Assembly: GCF_004340945.1 (NCBI RefSeq)
Contig: NZ_SLYD01000005.1
Span: forward strand, 248,001 to 312,000
Direction: 5' to 3'
Length of the DNA stretch: 64,000 nucleotides
Source: Sphingomonas sp. PP-F2F-A104-K0414
Lineage (GTDB): Bacteria; Pseudomonadota; Alphaproteobacteria; Sphingomonadales; Sphingomonadaceae
Below the pieces are notes generated by a model. The model worked only from the letters and a program-made list of their open reading frames with translations, ran no database searches and was not told the origin of the DNA. Positions within the stretch are counted from its first letter, which is position 1. Each line of letters starts with the position of its first letter. Made by a program: the position numbers and the translations under genes. This document shows, piece by piece, positions 17,721 through 26,188 of the stretch.

Positions 17721-19385
17721 TTACGCATTTTCCACGACTTCGGTTGTGTCGCGGCGGGATACGCGGACGGCTTCTTCGGCCGTGGTCTGGCCGGACAAGA
17801 CGAGGTCGCGAGCGGACTGGGCGAGGTTCGGAGACTTCGCAAACGCGTGTGCGGTTATCTCGGATTCGTGGCCGTCGGTGTTGATCAGGCGGCGGATGGT
17901 GTCGTCGATGCGAACGGCTTCGAACACGCCGATGCGCCCCTTGTAGCCGGTCTGGTTGCAGTCTTCGCAGCCTTGCGCGACGTAGACGATCGCCTCGGGG
18001 GCTATGCCGAGCAACGGGGCAACCGTGTCCGAGGCTGGCACGGCCTTGCGGCAGGTCGGGCAGAGGCGGCGGACCAGGCGCTGGGCGATCACCGCCCGCA
18101 ACGTCGAGGCGAGCAGGAAGCTCTCGACCTTCATGTCGCGCATGCGGGTGATCGCGCCGATCGCGTCGTTGGTGTGGACCGTCGACAACACGAGATGGCC
18201 GGTGAGCGACGCCTGCACCGCGATCTCGGCGGTCTCGCGGTCGCGGATTTCGCCGACCATCACCACGTCGGGATCCTGGCGGAGGATCGCGCGAAGGCCC
18301 GCGGCGAAGGTCAGGCCGACCTTCGGGTTCACCTGGGTCTGGCCGACGCCATCGACCGCATACTCGACCGGATCCTCGACGGTCAGGATGTTGCGGCTGC
18401 CGTCGTTGAGCAAGCGCAGCGCGGCGTAGAGCGAGGTGGTCTTGCCCGAACCGGTCGGGCCGGTGACGAGGATGATGCCGTTGGGTTCGCTCAGCGCTTC
18501 GTTGAGCAGCGCGAACAAGGCGGGCGGCAGGCCGAGCGCTTCGAGGTCGATCCCGGCGTTTTCCTTATCGAGGATACGCAGAACGACCCGCTCGCCGGCC
18601 CGGCTCGGCAGCGTCGAGACGCGGACGTCGAGCAGCTTGCCGCCAAGCGTCAGCCCCATGCGGCCGTCCTGCGGCACGCGGCGCTCGGCGATGTCGAGGC
18701 GGGCCATCACCTTGATGCGGCTGACGACGACCGGCGCGACGTTGGGCGGCATGCGCAGCGTCTCGCGCAGCACGCCGTCGATCCGCATCCGGACGACGAG
18801 GCCGGTCTCGTACGGCTCGATATGGATGTCCGACACACCGTTGCGTGCGGCGTCGGCGATGATGCCGTTGATGAGGCGGATCGCCGGCGCGTCGTCGGCG
18901 GTGTCGAGCAGATCCTCCGCGGTCGGCATGTCACCCGCGAGCAGGTCGAGTTCGTCGCCCATCCCGACCGCGGCGAGTGCGTTGGCCTGGCCGTCCATTG
19001 CGTAGACGTTCGAAAGGAGGCGGTCGAACGCGACCTGTTCGACGAAGGTCACGTCGAACGGACGCGCGAGGTAGCGGCGGAGTTCGAGCAGGACCTTCGG
19101 GTCCGCGCCGGCGCGCATGGCGATGGTGAGGTGGGAGTCGGTGTCGGTGTGGTCGACGACGACGCCGAACTTTCGGGCGAAGGCGTAGGGGATGGTGATC
19201 TGGGGCAGGTCGGTCGATGATAACGCTTCACTGCTCCCCTCCCGCTCGCGGGAGGGGTCGGGGGACGGAATGACATAGCCCTCGATCGCTTCGTCCGTGA
19301 GTAAGGCAGCCCCTCCCCCGCCCCCTCCCGCAAGCGGGAGGGGGGAAGGAAGAGCGTCGATCGCATGGCCTTCGCGGATAATCAT
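17721..19385 (-). CDS. gspE: Type II secretion ATPase E, with repeat-encoded N-terminal insert
   Basis: A 554-residue hexameric ATPase. The N-terminal GspE domain begins at about residue 60 (ITIPYAFARKFGV); the Walker A GPTGSGKTT is at 309-317, the Asp box about 337-344, the Walker B-like DPDVVMVGEIRDRE at 371-384, the His box near 400, and a zinc-binding CPTC...CEDC quartet at C442, C445, C473 and C476. The ATG overlaps the gspD stop (ATGA). Residues about 12-50 are encoded by palindromic repeat 19234-19350, read in frame, with no ATG/GTG/TTG between it and the conserved domain. Confidence 0.94.
   Translation of the reverse strand: MIIREGHAIDALPSPLPLAGGGGGGAALLTDEAIEGYVIPSPDPSREREGSSEALSSTDLPQITIPYAFARKFGVVVDHTDTDSHLTIAMRAGADPKVLLELRRYLARPFDVTFVEQVAFDRLLSNVYAMDGQANALAAVGMGDELDLLAGDMPTAEDLLDTADDAPAIRLINGIIADAARNGVSDIHIEPYETGLVVRMRIDGVLRETLRMPPNVAPVVVSRIKVMARLDIAERRVPQDGRMGLTLGGKLLDVRVSTLPSRAGERVVLRILDKENAGIDLEALGLPPALFALLNEALSEPNGIILVTGPTGSGKTTSLYAALRLLNDGSRNILTVEDPVEYAVDGVGQTQVNPKVGLTFAAGLRAILRQDPDVVMVGEIRDRETAEIAVQASLTGHLVLSTVHTNDAIGAITRMRDMKVESFLLASTLRAVIAQRLVRRLCPTCRKAVPASDTVAPLLGIAPEAIVYVAQGCEDCNQTGYKGRIGVFEAVRIDDTIRRLINTDGHESEITAHAFAKSPNLAQSARDLVLSGQTTAEEAVRVSRRDTTEVVENA
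19234..19350. repeat. Palindromic repeat, family E, inside the 5' end of gspE
   Basis: Arms cccctcccgctcgcgggagg and cctcccgcaagcgggagggg flank a variable core. It lies 35 nt after the gspE ATG and is translated in the gspE frame as residues about 12-50. Confidence 0.88.
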
Positions 19386-21589
19386 TTCTTGGGCCGGACG
19401 ACGATCGTCGAGGTGCGTACCGGTACCGCGATGCGCGGGTCCTCGATGCTGCCGGGGATCGGGCCGGACGGGATCGGCGGCGCGGCGCCCATATAGTCGC
19501 GGATCAGTTGGTCGATCGACGGCTCCTCCTTCGGATCCTGCAGGCCCTGTTGCAGGCGGACATAGCCGTAGCGCTGTTCGGTCAGCTTGCGACTGTCCTC
19601 CGCGGTGCGCAGGATCGTCGGGCGGATGAAGATCATCAAATTGGTCTTCGACCGCTGTTTCGCCTTAGAGGTGAACAGGTGCCCCAGTACGGGGATGTCA
19701 CCCAACAGCGGGATCTTCTCGATCGTCCGGCGCTCGTTGTCGTCGAGCAGGCCGCTGATCACCGCGATCTGGCCGTCGTCGACGGTGCGGACGGTCTCGA
19801 CCTCGCGCTTGTTGAGGATCAGGTCGCTGTTGTCGCTCGATACCGGGCCGGCGATCGAGCTGACCTCCAGGCGCAGGTTCAATTTCACCGTGCCGCTTGA
19901 GTTCACCTGTGGCCGAACGGTCAGTTCGATACCGACATTCTGGCGCTGCGTGGTGCGGAAGGCGTTGTCGAAATTGGTACTCAGCGCCTGCCCCGTGGTG
20001 ATCGGAATCTCCTGGCCGACGAGGCTGTGCGCCTCCTGATTGTCGAGCGTGACGAGGTGCGGGACCTGGAGCAGGTTCGAGGTGGTATCGCTCTTCACCG
20101 CGTTGATGATCGCGCCGAAGAAGGTGCTGCCGATCTTGCCGCCGAACCCGCCGAACCCGCCGGTCGCGGCCAGGATCGAGCTGATCGCCGACTGTTGCAG
20201 CGTGTTCGCGGCGTCGCTGGTGGTGTTGGTGGTCGTCGTGCTGCCGTCGGTATTGACCGTCGTAGTGCTCGACGTGTTGAGCTGCGTCGCGCCGATCGCG
20301 CCGGCGATCTGCAGGATGTTCGGCGCAGAGTTCGAGAAAGTCGAGGCGCCGAACGCGCCGCCGCTGGGATCACCAACGATGAACTGCGCACCGAGCGTGC
20401 GCGCGGTCGTGTCAGAGACTTCGGCGACGATCGCCTCGACCAGCACCTGTTCGCGGCGCGTATCGAGTTGGCGGACGACGTCGTTCAGCTGGCGCTGGAT
20501 TTCGGCGGGCGCGGCGATGACGATTGCGTTGGCGCCGGCAAAGCGCGTGACGACCGCGGCAGTTTTGCCGCCGGCTGCGGTGATCGCGGGCTGTCCGGAG
20601 CCTGCTGAGCCACCGGACGTCGGTACCGACTGGTTGACCTGTGGCTGCGAGATATTCGACTGGCCGCCGGACGCGCCGTTGGTGCTGCTCGATCCGAAGT
20701 TGGAGCGGGAAAGCGCGGTTTGGACGGGCTGGGTCGGGGTCTGGCCAACGAGTTCCTGCAACACCGGCAACAGCTGCTCGGCATCCGCGTTTTCGAGGAA
20801 CACGACTTTGATCTCGGTACCGTTGCGCGCCTTCTGATCAAGGTCGACCGCGACCTGCGCAAGACGGGCGACGGTGGTCGGATCGCCGCGGAGGGCGACT
20901 GCATTCGAGCCCTCGACGGCGACGACCGAGGCGCTCGGCCCAGTCGCGGGAGCACCGCCCTGCCCGCCGCCGGTGCCGGTCCCGATCAGGCCCTGCAGTG
21001 CGGTCGCGATCTCCTTGGCGCTGGCGTTCTTGAGCGCGACGACGCGGGTGGACGAGGTGTCGGTGTCGATCCGGCGAAGGACTTCGCGGATGCGGCGGAT
21101 GTTGTCGGCGAAATCGACGACGACGAGGCTGTTGCCCCCGCGGTTCGCGCTGACCGAGCCTTGTGCGCTGACCAAGGGGCGGACGGTTTCGACCGCAGAC
21201 TGCGCGTCGATCGCGCGGAGGCGAACGATCTCTGTCACGTAGCTGTTGCGCGCGGCGCCCGCGACGCCGATCCGGCTGGGTTGCGACGCGGCGTTGTCGA
21301 GCGGTTGGACGCGGAAGGCGCCATTCGAGGTCGGCACCGCGACGAGTCCGTTGGCGCGAAGCGTCGAGAGGAAGACCTCGAAATACTCGGAGCGCGACAG
21401 CGGGCGATCGGTCACCACCGTCACCTTGCCGGCGACGCGGTTGTCGATGATGAACGTGCGCCCGGTAACCTTGGCGGCATCGGCGATGAACGCGCGGATA
21501 TCGGCATCGCGAACGTTCAGCGTAGTCTGCGCATGCGCGCTAGCCACGAGGACCAAGGCCACGACGGGTCCGAGAAGAAGCTTTTTCAT
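19382..21589 (-). CDS. gspD: Type II secretion outer-membrane secretin D
   Basis: A 735-residue secretin: signal peptide MKKLLLGPVVALVLVASAHA, N0 domain (LNVRDADIRAFIADAAKVTG), three N1-N3 ring domains with a Ser/Gly/Asn-rich linker in N3 (about residues 290-350), then the secretin core (VPHLVTLDNQEAHSLVGQEIPI, VGIELTVRPQVNSSGTVKLNL, KIPLLGDIPVLGHLFTSK) and a short S-domain-like tail. It forms the exit channel. The first base pairs of gspD overlap the end of gspC (ATGA). Confidence 0.96.
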   Translation of the reverse strand: MKKLLLGPVVALVLVASAHAQTTLNVRDADIRAFIADAAKVTGRTFIIDNRVAGKVTVVTDRPLSRSEYFEVFLSTLRANGLVAVPTSNGAFRVQPLDNAASQPSRIGVAGAARNSYVTEIVRLRAIDAQSAVETVRPLVSAQGSVSANRGGNSLVVVDFADNIRRIREVLRRIDTDTSSTRVVALKNASAKEIATALQGLIGTGTGGGQGGAPATGPSASVVAVEGSNAVALRGDPTTVARLAQVAVDLDQKARNGTEIKVVFLENADAEQLLPVLQELVGQTPTQPVQTALSRSNFGSSSTNGASGGQSNISQPQVNQSVPTSGGSAGSGQPAITAAGGKTAAVVTRFAGANAIVIAAPAEIQRQLNDVVRQLDTRREQVLVEAIVAEVSDTTARTLGAQFIVGDPSGGAFGASTFSNSAPNILQIAGAIGATQLNTSSTTTVNTDGSTTTTNTTSDAANTLQQSAISSILAATGGFGGFGGKIGSTFFGAIINAVKSDTTSNLLQVPHLVTLDNQEAHSLVGQEIPITTGQALSTNFDNAFRTTQRQNVGIELTVRPQVNSSGTVKLNLRLEVSSIAGPVSSDNSDLILNKREVETVRTVDDGQIAVISGLLDDNERRTIEKIPLLGDIPVLGHLFTSKAKQRSKTNLMIFIRPTILRTAEDSRKLTEQRYGYVRLQQGLQDPKEEPSIDQLIRDYMGAAPPIPSGPIPGSIEDPRIAVPVRTSTIVVRPKK

Positions 21590-22404
21590 TGAGGAGGCGC
21601 AATCGTGATGGCGAGCGACAGAGTATCCTGTCCGCGCTCTACAGTGATGGGGACGTTGCCGCCGCCCGCGAAATCCTTGGTGATCCGGTCAAGATCGCCA
21701 AGCCCAGCGACAGGTCGTCCACCGATCGACGTGAGCACGTCGCCGTCTTTCAGCCCGGCCGCGCGAAACGCTGCACCGGACCCTTGCGACCGGAGCGTCA
21801 GCCCGCTGATCCGACCACCATCGATCCTCGGGATGAAGCCAATCTCGGTCCGCAATTGTGCGATCGGGATGCCGGCAGCATCGGACGACGCGCCGGCCGA
21901 AGTGGCGCCCGGCACGACCGGCGCTACCGCACCCGACTGGTCGAGAAAGAGATCCTCGTCGACACCACCCCGATCGATTGTGACGTGATCGAACGCGACC
22001 GCCTTCAGGCGAACGCCCGGCTGGATTTCATCGCCGATCGCAACGCTCTGCTGAACGCCATCAGGACCGGCGATGATCGCTGAACTGCGCCCCATCGCCT
22101 CGTCCATGCGCGTGCCGAACAGGGTGAGCTGGAGCGACGTTACCGTCGCAGGGGCTCCGGGCACACCGCCGAGCCGGAAGAACGGATCGAAGCCGCGCAA
22201 GATGTCGGCGGGCGAACCGACTACCATCGGCGCGGCCGGGCGCCAGTCGCCGAGCGGCGTGATCGGCGTCACGATGGTCCAGGCCAGCCGCGCGCACTGG
22301 ACCGCAAGCCCCGCCAGCAGCGCAAGCTCGACGACACTATAGACATTCACGACCGGCATACGCCGCAAGATACGGCGCGCCCTCGCGTCCAGCTTCAATC
22401 GCAT
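21586..22404 (-). CDS. gspC: Type II secretion protein C
   Basis: A 272-residue bitopic protein, first gene of the gsp operon. A membrane helix (VVELALLAGLAVQCARLAW, about residues 24-42) is followed by the HR domain that contacts GspD (LTLFGTRMDEAMGRSSAII) and a C-terminal PDZ domain (AGLKDGDVLTSIGGRPVAGLGDLD). The ATG at 22404 was preferred because GGGGTGGG lies 6 nt upstream. The 157-bp gap to the divergent oxygenase gene must hold the operon promoter; one isolated Pho half-site (22514-22520) is there but is not convincing. Confidence 0.92.
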   Translation of the reverse strand: MRLKLDARARRILRRMPVVNVYSVVELALLAGLAVQCARLAWTIVTPITPLGDWRPAAPMVVGSPADILRGFDPFFRLGGVPGAPATVTSLQLTLFGTRMDEAMGRSSAIIAGPDGVQQSVAIGDEIQPGVRLKAVAFDHVTIDRGGVDEDLFLDQSGAVAPVVPGATSAGASSDAAGIPIAQLRTEIGFIPRIDGGRISGLTLRSQGSGAAFRAAGLKDGDVLTSIGGRPVAGLGDLDRITKDFAGGGNVPITVERGQDTLSLAITIAPPQ

Positions 22405-22561
22405 GCGCGACCCACCCCAATTTCCCGCATCTCGCCGCGTAGGCATGCCATGTTACAATTCCGCGTCAATGGCTTGTGCGTCAAACATACGAAATCTGAT
22501 GCCGGCCATGCGCGTGACAGCTGGGGTAGCGCATTACGTCGCCGATGGGCAGAAGACGCAG

Positions 22562-23218
22562 ATGTCCGATCCTCTTCCGTCCAGTGGCTGCGGCCTGCCC
22601 CCCGAACCGGTCATCGCACGACTGTCCGCGCCCGGCGTGCAACGCGTGCCGAGCGCAAAGCTCGATTTGTTCGTACGGCGCGACTTCCTGCCGCCCGAAT
22701 TGTGCACGGCGTTGATCGAGCGGATCGATGCGGTGCGGCGTCCGTCGACGATCTCCGATTCGAACGGTGATGCAAGTTATCGGACGAGCGAGACGGGCGA
22801 TCTGTCGGCGGACGATCCGGTCGTGATCGAGGTCGAGGCACGGATCGCGGCGCTGACCGGACTCGACCCGGTGCACGGCGAACCGTTGCAGGGACAGCGC
22901 TATGCGGTCGGGCAGGAGTTCAAAGGGCACACCGACTATTTCGAGCCGAACGGCGTCGATTATCATCGCTATTGCGGCGTGGCCGGCAACCGGACGTGGA
23001 CCGTCATGATCTATCTCAACCAGCCCGAGGCGGGTGGTGCGACGCGGTTCAAGGTGGTCGACAAAATCGTCCAGGCGGAGACGGGCAAGCTGCTCGCATG
23101 GAACAACCGACGCGTGGACGGGAGCTTGAATGCGGCGACGCTGCATCACGGGATGAAGGTGCGCGCGGGGGTCAAGTACGTGATCACCAAATGGTTTCGG
23201 GAGAAGGCTTGGGGGTGA
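22562..23218 (+). CDS. 2-oxoglutarate/Fe(II)-dependent oxygenase, prolyl 4-hydroxylase family
   Basis: A 218-residue protein from the ATG at 22562. The double-stranded beta-helix core shows the Fe(II) ligands HTD (KGHTDYFEPN) and the distal His in ATLHHGMKVRAG, followed by the 2-oxoglutarate-binding Lys (GVKYVITKWF). It belongs to the P4Hc family that hydroxylates proline in proteins or small molecules; the substrate is unknown. It is divergent from gspC and convergent with the TonB receptor. The open frame extends 53 codons upstream, but that part lacks conserved features. Confidence 0.8.
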   Translation: MSDPLPSSGCGLPPEPVIARLSAPGVQRVPSAKLDLFVRRDFLPPELCTALIERIDAVRRPSTISDSNGDASYRTSETGDLSADDPVVIEVEARIAALTGLDPVHGEPLQGQRYAVGQEFKGHTDYFEPNGVDYHRYCGVAGNRTWTVMIYLNQPEAGGATRFKVVDKIVQAETGKLLAWNNRRVDGSLNAATLHHGMKVRAGVKYVITKWFREKAWG

Positions 23219-23250
23219 GCGCTGAGGTCGGCGAGCCTCATGAACTCATA

Positions 23251-23354
23251 CCACCCCGGCGGGGGCCGGGGCCCAATTGGGGGACGGCGATAATGAGGCA
23301 CATCGCTCCATTACGTCCACCTTGCCAATTGGGCCCCGGCCTTCGCCGGGGTGG
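23251..23354. repeat. Palindromic repeat, family C
   Basis: Arms ccaccccggcgggggccggg-gcccaattgg and ccaattgggc-cccggccttcgccggggtgg around a variable core. It lies between the convergent oxygenase and TonB-receptor genes. Other copies: 30800-30901, 42512-42605, 44281-44384 and 58903-59010. Confidence 0.9.
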
Positions 23355-23378
23355 CAGCATGCAGAGGTATTTCGGCCC

Positions 23379-26099
23379 TTAGAACTGCACGCTCGCTCCC
23401 AGTGTGAACACCCGACCGAGCTTGTAGCGGTTGATATCGACTTCGGCACCGTTCGAGAAGGTCTGGTACTCTCGGTAGCCCGTCCCCGTCAGGTTGCGCG
23501 CTTCGAACTTCACCTCGATCTGCTTGCCCGAGACGGCGATGCCCTGCCGCGCGACGACGTCGAAGCGGATGCCGGGTTTCTCGATCAGATCGGGCAGGCG
23601 AACGCCACCACCGCCGCCGACCGGACCGCGGTTCGTCACGCGGTCGCTGGCGTAATTGAACAGCAACGTCAGCTGCGACAGGCTCGCCTTGTCTTCGATC
23701 CCGAGCTGCAGGTTGACGAGGTGATCCGATTGCCCGGTCAGCGCCGCGCCGTCCTGGAACAGCACGTTGGCGGGACGCAGGCTGGCGGTGGTGCCGTTGC
23801 TCTGGATCGGGCTGGCGATCAGTTCGTCGCCGACCTGCAGCTCGGAGTGCGTGTAGGTGTAGTTGGCGATCGCGACGAGACGACGGGTCGCGAAGAAATC
23901 CCCGCCGAGGCCGTCGAGCGGGATGTACTTCTGCAGCTCGACCTCGCCGCCGTACAGGTTTGCGCGCGGTGCGTTGGCGAAGCCGGTCTGGAGCGTGTCG
24001 CTGCCCGCCGGGAAGAACGCGACCGCCTCGATCGGGTTGTCGATGCGCTTGTAAAAGCCCGCCAGATTGAACTTCTGGTCGCGCGCGAAATACCATTCGT
24101 AGCGCAGCTCGCCGTTATATAGCTGCGAGTCGGTCAGGAACGGGTTGCCGAAGAACAGGCGATCGCTCTCGAAATCCTGATACAGCTGCGGCGCGAGTTC
24201 GCGGAACTGCGGCCGGGCCAGCGTCTTCGACATATGCCCGCGCAGCTGCATGTCGGACGCGAAGTTCCACGTCACCGTAACCGCCGGAAGCCAATACGCG
24301 CGCGACAGATTGGTCTGCGCGAACGAGACGCCGGCACCGCCACCCGGCAGCACCGTCTCCAGCGCGTCCTCGTAACGAATGCCGACATTGGCGCGCAGAC
24401 CGTCGAGGATCTCGCCCTCGACCTGCGCATAGGCACCATGGACGCGCAGCGACGCGTCGTAGGTCGGCGCGCAGTTTGGCGCGACGCACGTGTTGGCGAG
24501 GCCGATGCCATAGGTCTGGAGGTTGAAGTCCGACAACAGATAGTCGGGGCGTTCCTGCGCGACCGCATCGTTCAGCGCGACGTTGCCCGCGGTCTGATAA
24601 CGGAAGGTATAGCGGCTCGATGTGCGATCGGTGTCGCTATACGCATAGCCAACCGACAGCGCGAACGGGCGGTCGAACGGCACGTTCCAGGTGAGGTTCG
24701 CCTGACCCGACCAGAGCGTCTCGTCGAGTTCGCTGAACGCCACCGCCGCGCTCTGCAAGCCGCTGAGGTTGTTGGTATAGTCACCGACATTCGCATTGTA
24801 CTGATAGGTGAACTGGCGTTCGTAGGGCGAGTTGCGCTCGGTTTTCGCGTAGCTGCCGCGCGTATCGAGCGCGAAATCGCCAAACTTGAACTCGCCGACC
24901 AGCTGCGTATCGATCAACTGGCGTTCGAACCAGCTCGTGTTCTGGACGATGAACGGCTGGATGCCGTCGACATCGCCGATGTTCGAGGTCGAGCCGGTGC
25001 TGAGGCGGCCCTGCTTCAGCGTGTCGTGGATGTAGAGGTTGGTCCAGCGGATCTTGTTCTCGCCGAACTCCGCGCCAAAGCCGAGCAGGCCGTTGATGAT
25101 CGAGCGGTTGTCGGTCAGCACGGTGCGGAAATCGCGCGTCAGGATGCCGCCGACGTCGTCGGTAGACTGCTGCAGCGTATCGCGCGTCCGCCACGTGTTG
25201 CTGATCCCCGCCGCAGCGATTACGCCGACGCGCGTGCTGCCGATATCGGCCGAGGTGCCGAAGCTCGTCTCGCCCGAGAGGTTGGCCGGGATCTGGTTGT
25301 TCTGCTGGAGCAAGGTCGTCTTGGCGTTCGACAATGCGGTGATCTGCGCGCCAGTCAGCGACGTGCCGTTCGCGCCCGCCGACTTGATGAAACCGGGCAC
25401 CTTGCGCTCGCCACTGTCGAAACCGGTCCAGTCGTGCTTGCCGCCGTCATAGACATAGCCGAGTTCGCTGGTCGTGACGGTGTCCGCGCCGACCGATCCG
25501 CCGAACTGGAAGAAGGTCTTTTCGGGGACCGCCTTGGTCGTCAGATTGATGACGCCGCCGCCGAATTCGCCCGAGTAATTGACCGAATAGCTCTTCTGGA
25601 CGACCGCCGAGGCGATCACGTTGGTCGGGAAGATATCGAGCGGGACGACGCGGCGCAGTGGCTCCGGCGACGGTAGCGGCGAGCCGTTGAGCAGCGACGA
25701 CGAATACCGATCGCCGAGACCACGGACATAGACCAGGCCGTTGCCGACGACCGACAGGCCGGTGACGCGCTGGAGCGCACCGGCGATATCGCCTTCGCCG
25801 GTCCGCGCGATATCCGCCGAGGACAGCACGTTGACGACGGCAGCGGTGGCGCGAACCGCGTTCGGGACGTTGCGGCCGACGACGACGATGTCCTCACCGG
25901 TGCCACTGCCGCCAGGCGTCGAAATCTCGACCTGCTCCTGCTGTTGTTCGGCCTGAGCAGCGGGGTCGGTGCGCTGTTCGACCGGCGTCCCTGCCTGCGG
26001 CGAGACGACGCTGCCGGCGGGAGCGCTTTGCGCGAACGACTGCGCCGGGACGAACGTCGTCGTCGCGAGCAGGACGGAGACGAGAACGGATGACTTCAT
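23379..26099 (-). CDS. TonB-dependent outer-membrane receptor
   Basis: A 906-residue receptor starting MKSSVLVSVLLATTTFVPAQSFAQ (signal peptide). Residues about 55-190 are a plug domain (DIVVVGRNVPNAVRATAA, VRGLGDRYSSSLLNG, EFGGGVINL); the rest is a 22-strand barrel ending in the aromatic terminal signature GRVFTLGASVQF. It imports a substrate using TonB energy. It lies 89 bp downstream of a Pho-box-controlled lipoprotein on the same strand, separated by a GC hairpin, and is likely co-transcribed, which suggests a phosphate or phospho-compound. The substrate is inference. Confidence 0.92.
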   Translation of the reverse strand: MKSSVLVSVLLATTTFVPAQSFAQSAPAGSVVSPQAGTPVEQRTDPAAQAEQQQEQVEISTPGGSGTGEDIVVVGRNVPNAVRATAAVVNVLSSADIARTGEGDIAGALQRVTGLSVVGNGLVYVRGLGDRYSSSLLNGSPLPSPEPLRRVVPLDIFPTNVIASAVVQKSYSVNYSGEFGGGVINLTTKAVPEKTFFQFGGSVGADTVTTSELGYVYDGGKHDWTGFDSGERKVPGFIKSAGANGTSLTGAQITALSNAKTTLLQQNNQIPANLSGETSFGTSADIGSTRVGVIAAAGISNTWRTRDTLQQSTDDVGGILTRDFRTVLTDNRSIINGLLGFGAEFGENKIRWTNLYIHDTLKQGRLSTGSTSNIGDVDGIQPFIVQNTSWFERQLIDTQLVGEFKFGDFALDTRGSYAKTERNSPYERQFTYQYNANVGDYTNNLSGLQSAAVAFSELDETLWSGQANLTWNVPFDRPFALSVGYAYSDTDRTSSRYTFRYQTAGNVALNDAVAQERPDYLLSDFNLQTYGIGLANTCVAPNCAPTYDASLRVHGAYAQVEGEILDGLRANVGIRYEDALETVLPGGGAGVSFAQTNLSRAYWLPAVTVTWNFASDMQLRGHMSKTLARPQFRELAPQLYQDFESDRLFFGNPFLTDSQLYNGELRYEWYFARDQKFNLAGFYKRIDNPIEAVAFFPAGSDTLQTGFANAPRANLYGGEVELQKYIPLDGLGGDFFATRRLVAIANYTYTHSELQVGDELIASPIQSNGTTASLRPANVLFQDGAALTGQSDHLVNLQLGIEDKASLSQLTLLFNYASDRVTNRGPVGGGGGVRLPDLIEKPGIRFDVVARQGIAVSGKQIEVKFEARNLTGTGYREYQTFSNGAEVDINRYKLGRVFTLGASVQF

Positions 26100-26135
26100 G
26101 GCTGCCCCGGCAACAAGAGGAATTCGGTAGGTACA

Positions 26136-26171
26136 AGGCTGCGCGGCGGGCCCCCGCCCCCCGCGCAGCCT
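26136..26171. terminator. GC-rich hairpin between lipoprotein and TonB receptor
   Basis: ggctgcgcgg and ccgcgcagcc form a 10-bp perfect stem around a C-rich loop, between the lipoprotein stop and the receptor ATG. No T-run follows on the minus strand, so it may be a processing or attenuation hairpin that lowers receptor expression relative to the lipoprotein. Confidence 0.5.
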
Positions 26172-26188
26172 CAGGCTTGGCGTCGGTG

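Noticed and set aside
22514-22520. Single CTGTCAC half-site upstream of gspC
   Set aside because: No second half-site at 11-bp spacing was found, so control of the gsp operon by PhoB cannot be claimed from sequence.
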